Shown here: piece after piece, positions 7,040 through 14,812 of the stretch
Position numbering within the stretch: the first letter of the stretch is position 1
Layout: each line of letters starts with the position of its first letter
Assembly: GCA_048360435.1 (NCBI GenBank)
Contig: DBGCOP010000030.1
Coordinates: 112,500 to 176,499 of the forward strand
Source of the DNA: Limenecus sp048360435
Lineage (GTDB): Bacteria; Cyanobacteriota; Vampirovibrionia; Gastranaerophilales; Gastranaerophilaceae
Reading direction: 5' to 3'
Length of the DNA: 64,000 nt
Position numbers and translations under genes: made by a program
The notes under the pieces: model-generated
The model's input: only the letters and a program-made list of their open reading frames with translations
What the model was told of the DNA's origin: nothing
Databases searched by the model: none

Positions 7040-7128
7040 AATAAAAAAGAAATTTTTTCATCTGCCTTTTTCTCTCAAACTGATAGAACACTGGGCAAAA
7101 TTTCTTATTTTCTGTTAAACAGGAGTAA

Positions 7129-7437
7129 TTACATTCTTACAGTTAAAAATTTTGTGTCTTCAATCATTTTTACTGTATATGCTGTCTGTTTTGGAACAAG
7201 AAGCAGTTCTCCTTCTTTCATATTGAAATTTTTGTCATCAAGCATTACCTCAATATTACCTTCTATAATAAAAAAACAAACATCTTGAGCACTAATTTGT
7301 GCAGGAATTTCTTGACTTTTACTTATCGCAAAAAGCCCGATTGCTCTTGAACCTTCATTTATAAGGTATTTATTATCGAATCCGTCTTGACGGAATTGCA
7401 GTTCTTCCTTTGGTATAATTATTTTTTTGAACATCAT
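7129..7437 (-). CDS. Small cupin-fold protein
   Basis: 102 residues. A single conserved barrel: Phe-Ile-Ile-Glu-Gly-Asn-Ile-Glu-Val-x-Leu-Asp (about 56-67) followed by Met-Lys-Glu-Gly-Glu-Leu-Leu-Leu-Val-Pro (about 73-82), which are the G(X)nG-type cupin strands and the 'Gly-Asp/Glu-x-x-x-x-Pro' turn. The metal-binding His pairs of classical cupins are not present, so it may bind a ligand without metal. Two adjacent ATG codons follow an AAAGGAG sequence; either could be the start. It stands alone between convergent neighbours. No specific substrate can be named. Confidence 0.65.
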   Translation of the reverse strand: MMFKKIIIPKEELQFRQDGFDNKYLINEGSRAIGLFAISKSQEIPAQISAQDVCFFIIEGNIEVMLDDKNFNMKEGELLLVPKQTAYTVKMIEDTKFLTVRM

Positions 7438-7612
7438 TTACTCCTTTTTTTAGATTCTTTATGTTTCTTACAGGATTTTCAATACCCTTATAGGTAAAAA
7501 AGGGAATAGTTTGAGCGGAATGATTTATAAAATTATGTTTCGGTATATTAAAAATTAGTGTATAAAAAGTCATGTTTAAATATAATATTAATAAAGAACG
7601 TGGAAGGTATAA

Positions 7613-8977
7613 GTGGCAAATAGTATAATGAAAACATCGGACGGCAAGATTCAAAAGCTGCCTCCTCAAAATATAGATGCTGAAGAAGCCATTCTGGGAG
7701 CTGTTTTAACAAATCCCGTATCATTAAACAAAGTTGTTGATTTAATTAAACCCGAAAGCTTTTACAAACCGGCAAACAAAGTTATTTTTGATGCGATATT
7801 ATACTTGTTTGGAAAAAATCAGGCAATTGATATTGTTACTGTCTCTGAAAGACTCAATGAAATAGACAAACTCGAACTTGTCGGAGGAAGAGCCTATATC
7901 AATGACCTTGCTCTTAATGTTGTTACAACGGCAAACGTTGAATATTACGCAAAAATTGTTCAAGAAAAAGCAATAAAAAGAGAATTGATAAACGCAGGCT
8001 CAGAAATTGTTTCAATGGCTTATGACAATTTTTCAACAGAAGCAACTCTGGACAGTGCTGAAAAATTAATTTTTAACATAGCACAGCAAAAAACATCGAC
8101 AGACCTGATTCACGTAAAAGACCTTGTTCTTTCAAGCTATGAACAAATTGAATACAGATATAACCACAGAGGTGAAACAATCGGCGTTCCGACAGGTTTT
8201 TATGATTTAGACGGAATGACATCGGGTTTACAAAAAGCGGACTTAATTATTCTTGCAGCACGACCATCTATGGGTAAAACAGCATTCGCGCTCAACATTG
8301 CCCAAAATGTTGGACTGAGAGCAAAAAAAGGAGTCGCAATATTTTCACTTGAGATGCCCAAAGAACAGCTTGTTCAACGTATGCTGTGTTCTGAAGCGGA
8401 GGTTGACTCACAAAGACTGAAAACAGGTAACATGCAGGCTCAAGACTGGGAAAAACTGACAACCGCAATGAACCTTTTTGCTGATGCACCGATTTATATT
8501 GATGACACAGCCGGTGCAACAGTAATGGATCTCAGAGCAAAATGCAGACGACTTGCAATGGAAGAAAAAGATCTCGGCTTAATAGTAATCGATTACCTCC
8601 AATTAATGGAAGGCTCAGGCAGCAGTGATGACAGAAACCAGCAGATTTCAGGAATTTCAAGAGGACTCAAAGGATTGGCAAGAGAACTTGGTGTTCCTGT
8701 TATAGCACTGTCTCAGCTTTCTCGTGCTGTTGAGCAGCGTTCAGACAAAAAGCCTATGCTCTCAGACTTGAGAGAATCAGGAGCAATCGAGCAGGATGCA
8801 GATCTTGTAATGTTTATTTATCGTGACGAATACTACAATGGTGAAAGCAGCGAAACCAGAGGCATAGCAGAAATCATTCTTGCAAAACACAGAAACGGTC
8901 CCGTCGGCAGTGTTGAATTGTTATTCCAGAACAACATTACAAAATTTAAAAACAAAGCAAAAACAGCTGTATTCTAA
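7613..8977 (+). CDS. dnaB: Replicative DNA helicase DnaB
   Basis: 454 residues. The hexameric helicase unwinds DNA ahead of the replication fork and binds primase (dnaG lies at 22671-24578). The N-terminal domain (about 15-115) starts with the typical Pro-Gln-Asn-x-Glu-Ala-Glu. The RecA-like C-terminal domain shows Walker A Ala-Arg-Pro-Ser-Met-Gly-Lys-Thr-Ala-Phe-Ala, the Phe-Ser-Leu-Glu-Met segment, and Walker B-type Leu-Ile-Val-Ile-Asp-Tyr-Leu-Gln. The Gln-Leu-Ser-Arg-x-Val-Glu and Asp-Leu-Arg-Glu-Ser-Gly-x-Ile-Glu-Gln-Asp-Ala-Asp motifs are also present. No intein. The GTG at 7613 is chosen because GGAAGG lies 5 nt upstream; the ATG at 7628 is too far from it. Confidence 0.97.
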   Translation: MANSIMKTSDGKIQKLPPQNIDAEEAILGAVLTNPVSLNKVVDLIKPESFYKPANKVIFDAILYLFGKNQAIDIVTVSERLNEIDKLELVGGRAYINDLALNVVTTANVEYYAKIVQEKAIKRELINAGSEIVSMAYDNFSTEATLDSAEKLIFNIAQQKTSTDLIHVKDLVLSSYEQIEYRYNHRGETIGVPTGFYDLDGMTSGLQKADLIILAARPSMGKTAFALNIAQNVGLRAKKGVAIFSLEMPKEQLVQRMLCSEAEVDSQRLKTGNMQAQDWEKLTTAMNLFADAPIYIDDTAGATVMDLRAKCRRLAMEEKDLGLIVIDYLQLMEGSGSSDDRNQQISGISRGLKGLARELGVPVIALSQLSRAVEQRSDKKPMLSDLRESGAIEQDADLVMFIYRDEYYNGESSETRGIAEIILAKHRNGPVGSVELLFQNNITKFKNKAKTAVF

Positions 8978-8994
8978 TAAAAAATCAATAAAAA

Positions 8995-9018
8995 AAGCCC
9001 TCAATTTCTTGAGGGCTT
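8995..9018. terminator. Bidirectional terminator between dnaB and dnaK
   Basis: A 10-bp perfect stem (8995-9004/9009-9018) with a 4-nt loop, A-rich on the left and T-rich on the right. It sits between the convergent dnaB and dnaK genes and probably serves both. Confidence 0.85.
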
Positions 9019-9043
9019 AATATTAGGTTAAGTGTAAATTAAA

Positions 9044-10894
9044 TTACTCTTTTGTGTATTCAGCATCAATCACATCATCGTCAGAATTTGATGAATTGTT
9101 ATCAGCTGAACCTGTATCAGAAGAAGCACCTGCTTCACCTGTGCCTTGAGACTCTTGTTGAACCTGAGAGTATGCTGCTTGAGAAATAGCATACATTGTC
9201 TGTTGCAAATCTTCTGACAGTTTCTTAAGTTCGTCAGCAGATTTGTTAGTTTTTACAGCTTCTTCAAGTTCTTTTCTTTGTTCTTCAAGTTTAGACTTGT
9301 CAGAATCAGATATTTTACCTTCAAAGTCTTTTACAATTCTTTCAGCTGAAGCAATCAAGCTGTTAGCATTGTTTCTGATTTCAGCTTCTTCTTTATGTTT
9401 TTTATCTGCTTCAGCATTAGCTTCAGCTTCTTTAACCATTCTGTCAATATCACCTTCAGACAGGTTTGAAGAATTCGTAATCGTAATTTTTTGTTCTTTG
9501 TTAGTAGCTTTATCTTTAGCAGAAACATTAACAATACCGTTAGCATCGATATCAAATGTAACTTCGATTTGAGGCAAACCTCTCATTGCCGGCGGAATGC
9601 CGTCAAGTCTGAACATACCTAAAGATTTGTTATCTTTAGCCATTGGTCTTTCGCCCTGAAGTACATGAACATCAACAGCAGTCTGGTTGTTTTCAGCAGT
9701 TGAGAACACCTGTGACTTAGAAACAGGAATTGTAGTGTTTCTGGGAACAAGCGGAGTCATAACGCCGCCAAGAGTTTCAATACCAAGTGTCAACGGAGTA
9801 ACATCCAACAATACAATGTCTTTAACTTCACCGGCGAGTACACCTGCTTGAACAGCAGCACCAACAGCAACTACTTCATCCGGGTTAACTGACTGGTTAG
9901 GATCTTTGCCTGTATATTCTTTTACAAGAGCCTGAACTGCCGGAATACGAGTAGAACCGCCGACAAGAACTACTTCATCAATATCACCTTTTGAAAGACC
10001 TGCCTCTTGCAAAGCATCCGCAACAGGTTTTTTACATCTTTCAAGCAAATCATGAGACAATTCTTCAAATTTAGCTCTTGTTAATTGCATATCAAGGTGT
10101 TTAGGACCGTTAGCATCAGCTGTGATGAATGGAAGGTTAATATTTGTTTCAACAACAGAAGACAATTCACATTTTGCTTTTTCAGCAGCTTCTTTCAAAC
10201 GCTGCATAGCCTGTTTGTCATTTCTAAGGTCTATGCCTTCCTGTTTCTTAAATTCTTCAACCAACCAATCCATAATTTTCTGGTCAAAATCATCACCACC
10301 AAGGTGTGTATCACCGGAAGTTGAAAGAACTTCATGAACACCATCTCCGATTTCAAGAACAGAAACATCGAATGTACCGCCGCCAAGGTCGAATACAAGA
10401 ACTTTTTCAGGTTTATCTTTTTCAAGACCATAAGCAAGAGCAGCAGCAGTAGGTTCGTTTACGATACGTAAAACATCCAAGCCTGCAATCTTACCGGCAT
10501 CTTTTGTTGCCTGTCTTTGAGCATCATTAAAATATGCAGGAACTGTAATAACAGCAGATGTAACCTTTTCTCCAAGATAAGCAGAAGCATCATCTGCCAG
10601 TTTTCTTAAAATCATTGCAGATATTTCTTGCGGAGTATAGTCTTTACCGTTAATATTTTTTTTGTAATCAGTACCCATTTCTCTTTTAATAGAAATAACG
10701 GTTTTGTCAGGGTTTAAAATTGCCTGACGTTTTGCCAATTGTCCAACAAGTTTTTCACCTGTTTTTGAAAAACCTACAATTGACGGAGTTGTTCTGGAAC
10801 CCTCTGCGTTAGCAATAACGGTAGGTTTACCGCCTTCCATTACAGCAACTACGGAGTTTGTTGTTCCTAAGTCAATACCAATTGTTTTTGCCAT
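9044..10894 (-). CDS. dnaK: Chaperone DnaK (Hsp70)
   Basis: 616 residues from the ATG at 10894, chosen because AAAGGAGAG lies about 10 nt upstream and the protein then begins with the standard Met-Ala-Lys-Thr-Ile-Gly-Ile-Asp-Leu-Gly-Thr-Thr-Asn. An ATP-driven chaperone that binds unfolded polypeptides with DnaJ and GrpE. The ATPase domain has Asp-Leu-Gly-Gly-Gly-Thr-Phe-Asp-Val-Ser and Val-Gly-Gly-Ser-Thr-Arg-Ile-Pro; the linker Asp-Ile-Val-Leu-Leu-Asp-Val-Thr-Pro and the substrate-binding domain follow. The C-terminus ends in an acidic Asp-Asp-Asp-Val-Ile-Asp-Ala-Glu-Tyr tail, typical of bacterial DnaK. Neither grpE nor dnaJ is adjacent. No CIRCE element (HrcA operator) is visible; an extended -10 (TGGTATAAA) lies at 10949-10958 on the minus strand. 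Confidence 0.98.
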   Translation of the reverse strand: MAKTIGIDLGTTNSVVAVMEGGKPTVIANAEGSRTTPSIVGFSKTGEKLVGQLAKRQAILNPDKTVISIKREMGTDYKKNINGKDYTPQEISAMILRKLADDASAYLGEKVTSAVITVPAYFNDAQRQATKDAGKIAGLDVLRIVNEPTAAALAYGLEKDKPEKVLVFDLGGGTFDVSVLEIGDGVHEVLSTSGDTHLGGDDFDQKIMDWLVEEFKKQEGIDLRNDKQAMQRLKEAAEKAKCELSSVVETNINLPFITADANGPKHLDMQLTRAKFEELSHDLLERCKKPVADALQEAGLSKGDIDEVVLVGGSTRIPAVQALVKEYTGKDPNQSVNPDEVVAVGAAVQAGVLAGEVKDIVLLDVTPLTLGIETLGGVMTPLVPRNTTIPVSKSQVFSTAENNQTAVDVHVLQGERPMAKDNKSLGMFRLDGIPPAMRGLPQIEVTFDIDANGIVNVSAKDKATNKEQKITITNSSNLSEGDIDRMVKEAEANAEADKKHKEEAEIRNNANSLIASAERIVKDFEGKISDSDKSKLEEQRKELEEAVKTNKSADELKKLSEDLQQTMYAISQAAYSQVQQESQGTGEAGASSDTGSADNNSSNSDDDVIDAEYTKE

Positions 10895-11137
10895 AGTTTT
10901 ATCTCTCCTTTGATTATTAAAAATCATGCGCTATTTTTTCTTACTTATTTTATACCACTGAATTTTTTGAAAAATAAAAAAATAAACAAAAAATTAATAA
11001 TTCCCCTATAATTAATTATTTTTAAGAATTGTTAAGAAAGATTTTCTTGTTTAAGGCAATTTTTTCACATCAATTGTTTTTATATCTATAAGGGAATATT
11101 AAGATTTAATTTTTTACGGGAATTGAAAGAGGAAATT

Positions 11138-12970
11138 ATGAGTTTACCAATGACAGGTTTACCATCCAATTACACAAACAACAGCTTGTACTGGCAATAT
11201 CTTGCTATGATTATGCAAAACGCTCAACAACAGCAACAAGCACAGCTTCAAAATCTTCAAGCTATGGCAGAACAACGCCAGCAGCAAATAGCTCAACAAC
11301 AAGCTATGCAAGCACAACAGCAGACTCAACAGGTACAAGATACATATACAGCTCAACAACCAGCAGCACAAACACAGACTCAACCGCCTCAAATGCCTTC
11401 AACAGCTAAAGACGGAAAAGATGACGGAAAAATAAGCTGGAAATCAAAACTCAAAAACTTTGGCAAAGGTATAGGCAACTTCTTCAAAGGAATGGTTTGC
11501 GATGAAAACGGCAAATTCAGCTGGAAAAGAACTCTTACAACAGTCGGAGTTGCAGCAGGTGCAGTAGCACTTACAGTAGCAACAGGCGGAGCAGCTACAC
11601 CGTTTTTAGTTGCAGCAGGTGCAACAATGGGCGCAGTTCAAGTTGGAAAAGGTGCTTACAAAGCAGCAACAGCAAAAACAGATGCAGAAGCAGAACAAGC
11701 ATGGCAGGATATAGGAAGCGGAACAACAGCAGTTGTCGGTTCCGTAGCAGGTGCAAAAGGTGCTCTAAAATCAGCAGGAGTTGCTGTTCCAAAAGGCAAC
11801 GCTGTAACAAGCAGCTTAAGAGCAACCGGTGAATGCTTCAAAATAGCAGGCAAAGGTATGACAAGCGGAGCTAAAGCAGCAGTTTTGCATCCTATGCAGT
11901 CAGCAAGAAACGTATCTGCATATTACAAAAACACTATGAAACCAAACCTCCAAAAAGCTTTTTCATACAAAAACGGTCACAAAAATTATACAGAAGCTAT
12001 GGAACAAAAATTCAACAAAAACATAGAAAAAATTGATTCACAAATAAAATCCTTGAATGACGAATTAGCAACAAATCCTTCAGCTTCAAGAGTACAAGAA
12101 ATCAATACAAAACTTACTGAATTAAATGCACAAAAGAATGTTGAAACAGCCAGACTTAATTTCAACAACGGAAAAAATAAAGCAATGGATGCTCTTGAAC
12201 AAAAAATCACTGAAGTAGAAGCAAAACTCGCAGACCCTGCTACTTCAGCAGCAGAAAAAGCAAGATTGTCAGCACAACGTGAACAATTCTATGAAATGGC
12301 AGACATTGTAGATTCAAAATACAAAATCGGAGTTAATAAAGCAGCAAAAGCAAGAGAAGACTACATCACAAACCTCAAAGAACAATTAAAAACAGCATCA
12401 AAAGATAAAGCAGATGCAATAAAACTTGAAATTAAAACACAAGAATCATTGATGAAAGGTTTGAAAGCACAACAAAAAGTAGAAGTTGCTCAGCATAACA
12501 TTCAAAAAGCAAACTCTGACATAACAAGACTCAACTGGGAACTCAAAAAAGTCGGAATTACAGATGCACAAAAAGAAGCAATCACATCCAGAATTGCAAA
12601 AATCGAAAAAGCTATCGTAAAAGATAAACAAATCCTCAAAAATGCTAACTATAAAACAGCAGCAAACACAACTCTTCCTCAAGTAGGTCTCGCATACGGT
12701 TCATATTACCTCGGCGGAAGAAGCGCAGCTCCCGAAGGAATGACCCAAGAAGAATTGGAAGCATATTATATGCAGCAATTAGCGGCTGAACAAGCAGCAC
12801 AACAACAGCAGTATCTAGACCCCAATCAAATGACGGCTGCAAACAACACAAACGGCTACGCACAAGCTTCGCAATATAATCCCTCATTATTTGCAATGCA
12901 GCCGCCAATGGGGACCGGACTCGAATTTGAAGACTTATATGTCTCACCTTATCCGGAAATGATTTTCTAA
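11138..12970 (+). CDS. Large Gln-rich, Gly/Ala-rich and coiled-coil protein of unknown function
   Basis: 610 residues from the ATG at 11138 (AGAGG 6 nt upstream; the in-frame TTG at 11123 has no site). Residues 15-80 are Gln-rich. About 85-125 form a basic Lys-Trp-Lys/Phe-Gly-Lys-Gly stretch. About 130-235 are Gly/Ala/Val-rich with glycine-zipper spacing and hydrophobic segments that could enter a membrane. About 280-510 are predicted long coiled coil, with repeated Glu/Lys/Gln/Ala heptads. The C-terminus is again Gln/Pro/Tyr-rich. No signal peptide and no known family recognised. The overall plan (soluble start, Gly-zipper hydrophobic block, coiled coil) recalls secreted effectors or inclusion-membrane proteins and resembles the smaller protein at 30787-31803. 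Exported or not cannot be decided from sequence. Confidence 0.75.
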   Translation: MSLPMTGLPSNYTNNSLYWQYLAMIMQNAQQQQQAQLQNLQAMAEQRQQQIAQQQAMQAQQQTQQVQDTYTAQQPAAQTQTQPPQMPSTAKDGKDDGKISWKSKLKNFGKGIGNFFKGMVCDENGKFSWKRTLTTVGVAAGAVALTVATGGAATPFLVAAGATMGAVQVGKGAYKAATAKTDAEAEQAWQDIGSGTTAVVGSVAGAKGALKSAGVAVPKGNAVTSSLRATGECFKIAGKGMTSGAKAAVLHPMQSARNVSAYYKNTMKPNLQKAFSYKNGHKNYTEAMEQKFNKNIEKIDSQIKSLNDELATNPSASRVQEINTKLTELNAQKNVETARLNFNNGKNKAMDALEQKITEVEAKLADPATSAAEKARLSAQREQFYEMADIVDSKYKIGVNKAAKAREDYITNLKEQLKTASKDKADAIKLEIKTQESLMKGLKAQQKVEVAQHNIQKANSDITRLNWELKKVGITDAQKEAITSRIAKIEKAIVKDKQILKNANYKTAANTTLPQVGLAYGSYYLGGRSAAPEGMTQEELEAYYMQQLAAEQAAQQQQYLDPNQMTAANNTNGYAQASQYNPSLFAMQPPMGTGLEFEDLYVSPYPEMIF

Positions 12971-12998
12971 AGTTTCAAATTAAACATCATATTACATA

Positions 12999-13027
12999 AA
13001 AGGTAAGAACTAATTCTTACCTTTCTT
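12999..13027 (+). terminator. Terminator after the Gln-rich protein gene
   Basis: An 11-bp perfect stem (12999-13009/13014-13024) with a CTAA loop, followed by CTTTTT. The right arm lies inside the last codons of lgt on the other strand, and the loop holds the lgt stop codon. Confidence 0.8.
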
Positions 13028-13804
13028 TTTATATATTAGCAATAATGCAGACACAGCAAATAAGATAATCAAAATACTGACAATCTGAGCGACAGGCATA
13101 CTTCCTATATTCAATACACTGTCAAGCCTGCACCACTCAATAAAAAACCTGCCGAGAGAATACAAAATTAAATAACTGAAAAATACTGTTCCGTCTTTTA
13201 TACCTGAAATTTTTCTTATAAAGAAAAACAAAATCAAAAATACTAAAACATCCCAAATTGACTCATATAAAAAAGCCGGATGATAATACGCAACGTCTTC
13301 AAAACCCACAGGTCTGAAAGAAGGAGGAATATACAAACCCAGATAAGGAATTGAACAAGGGCGACCAAAAGCTTCACAGTTGAAGTAGTTTCCAAATCTT
13401 CCGACAGCCTGACCGACTACCAGCCCGAAAGAAAAGACATCTGCATATTTCAAAAAATTAATTTTTTTAATCTTTGCAAAAATCAAACCGGAAACAACTC
13501 CTCCCAATATGCCCCCATGAATAGACATTCCACCATGCCAAAGAGCAATTATCTCTTTAAGATGAGTTGAATAGAAACGCCAATCCATTGCCACATAATA
13601 TAACCTTGCACAAAAAATCGAAGACAAAATAATAACCGGCAAAATATCAAGAATCAAATCAGTATCAACAGATTTGTAATACTTTTTTGCCACAAAACAG
13701 ATAATTAAAACAGCTGTTGTTATAGCAGCAAACATAATAAGTCCGTAATAATGAATATCAAAGCCATTAATACTAAACGCAACAGAAGACGGCGGAGAAA
13801 TCAT
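13010..13804 (-). CDS. lgt: Prolipoprotein diacylglyceryl transferase
   Basis: 264 residues with about seven transmembrane spans. It transfers diacylglycerol from phosphatidylglycerol to the lipobox Cys of prolipoproteins at the inner membrane. The Lgt signature Gly-Arg-Phe-Gly-Asn-Tyr-Phe-Asn-Cys-Glu-x-x-Gly-Arg-Pro is present (about 135-149). So are His-Gly-Gly-Met-Ser-Ile-His-Gly-Gly (about 90-98, with the catalytic-region His), and Gly-Arg-Phe-Phe-Ile-Glu-Trp-x-Arg near the end. The start ATG overlaps the stop of the upstream TPR lipoprotein gene by one base (TAATG), so the two are translationally coupled. Confidence 0.97.
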   Translation of the reverse strand: MISPPSSVAFSINGFDIHYYGLIMFAAITTAVLIICFVAKKYYKSVDTDLILDILPVIILSSIFCARLYYVAMDWRFYSTHLKEIIALWHGGMSIHGGILGGVVSGLIFAKIKKINFLKYADVFSFGLVVGQAVGRFGNYFNCEAFGRPCSIPYLGLYIPPSFRPVGFEDVAYYHPAFLYESIWDVLVFLILFFFIRKISGIKDGTVFFSYLILYSLGRFFIEWCRLDSVLNIGSMPVAQIVSILIILFAVSALLLIYKKKGKN

Positions 13805-14421
13805 TACTCTTCACTGCTTGGGCTTGTTGAAACATCAGACAAATCCGTATTTCTTTCAGTATTATATTTATTGATTTGTCCGTTAATATAGTCAATTTGT
13901 GCTGTAATTTTATCTTTATCCTGAGCTTCAGGATTTTTAGCTAAATATTTATTGTAATTGTCTATTGCAGCATTATAGTTTTCTACAATCTTTGATTTTT
14001 CGGAATCAGAAAGTTCTTTTTTTTGTTCAGTTTTAAGAGATTCTTCTTTATCAACATCAGAATCCTTGTTTTCATCAACACTGTTAACAATTTCGTCAGC
14101 CTGATTTTCAAAAGCCATTGCAAGAGAATAATAAGAATCAGCAAAATCAGGTTTAAGCTTTATTGCATTTTCAAGCGCAGTCTGTGCTTCTTCATACTCT
14201 TTATCTGCAATTAAAGCAACCCCCAGATTATAGTGGGTTTCAAATATGCTGTCATCAAGGTCTATGCTTGAGCGCAAACGGCAAATAGCCTTTTCAGTTT
14301 CTCCGTTAGCCATATATTCTTTAGCTTTATTGTTCAATTCCTGAACAGCAATGTTATTAATACAAGCTGTACTGATTACGGAGACAAATAATATAGTGAT
14401 TAATAAAACGACTTTTCTCAT
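13804..14421 (-). CDS. TPR-containing lipoprotein
   Basis: 205 residues. The first 20 residues form a lipoprotein-type signal peptide ending Ile-Ser-Thr-Ala-Cys, with Cys-20 as the likely lipid-modified residue (the -3 position is Ser, so the lipobox is slightly off consensus). Two to three tetratricopeptide repeats follow (about 27-105), with the usual Asn-Leu-Gly-Val-Ala-Leu and Tyr-Ser-Leu-Ala-Met-Ala-Phe signatures, then an acidic Asp/Glu/Lys linker (about 112-140), another helical pair and a Ser-rich tail. It likely acts as a periplasmic scaffold. It is the first gene of a pair with lgt, whose product would modify it. A promoter with TTGTTT, 17 nt and TATAGA lies just upstream on the minus strand. 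Confidence 0.75.
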   Translation of the reverse strand: MRKVVLLITILFVSVISTACINNIAVQELNNKAKEYMANGETEKAICRLRSSIDLDDSIFETHYNLGVALIADKEYEEAQTALENAIKLKPDFADSYYSLAMAFENQADEIVNSVDENKDSDVDKEESLKTEQKKELSDSEKSKIVENYNAAIDNYNKYLAKNPEAQDKDKITAQIDYINGQINKYNTERNTDLSDVSTSPSSEE

Positions 14422-14532
14422 AACAAAAGATAAAAACTCTATAATACTTTTTTATATAATAAACAAAATTTAAAAATTTGGCAACTAAACCAAAATAAGA
14501 TACAATAAACGAAGTAGATTGAGGTAAAAATA

Positions 14533-14811
14533 ATGTCTAATGATGAAAAAGTAGTGTCTCTAAGCAGAGCAAAACACGATAATGAAAACAAACCGAAACA
14601 AGAAGACAACACAGAAAAATTTGAACCCGTATATTGCAGTTTCTGTGGCAGACCCAACACACAGGTTGTAAAAATGGTAAAAGGGCCTGGAGTAAACATC
14701 TGCTCGGAATGTACAATGATTGCAGTGCAGTATCTAATTCTCGAAAATCAAATGCCGACAGGCGAAGCGCAAAAAATACTGGATGCCTTCTGGAACAAAC
14801 TGGAGCATTAA
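14533..14811 (+). CDS. Free-standing ClpX-type C4 zinc-finger protein
   Basis: 92 residues. Residues 34-70 match the ClpX N-terminal zinc-binding domain: Cys-Ser-Phe-Cys-Gly-Arg-Pro, then Gly-Pro-Gly-Val-Asn-Ile-Cys-Ser-Glu-Cys, giving a Cys-x2-Cys...Cys-x2-Cys site. In ClpX this domain dimerises and binds substrates or adaptors. Here no AAA+ ATPase follows: the frame ends after one more helix and the next gene starts at 14813. It is therefore a stand-alone ZBD, not a truncated clpX with a remaining ATPase part nearby. GAGGT precedes the ATG. First gene of a four-gene run with the helical repeat protein, ruvX and DUF1292. A role as an adaptor is only an inference. Confidence 0.8.
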   Translation: MSNDEKVVSLSRAKHDNENKPKQEDNTEKFEPVYCSFCGRPNTQVVKMVKGPGVNICSECTMIAVQYLILENQMPTGEAQKILDAFWNKLEH

Positions 14812-14812
14812 A

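Noticed and set aside
10895..11137. CIRCE operator before dnaK
   Set aside because: No TTAGCACTC-N9-GAGTGCTAA inverted repeat is visible in the divergent spacer.
11201..11380. CAA/CAG-rich stretch as a DNA repeat or CRISPR-like array
   Set aside because: The bases are irregular Gln codons inside an intact frame; no regular repeat-spacer pattern.
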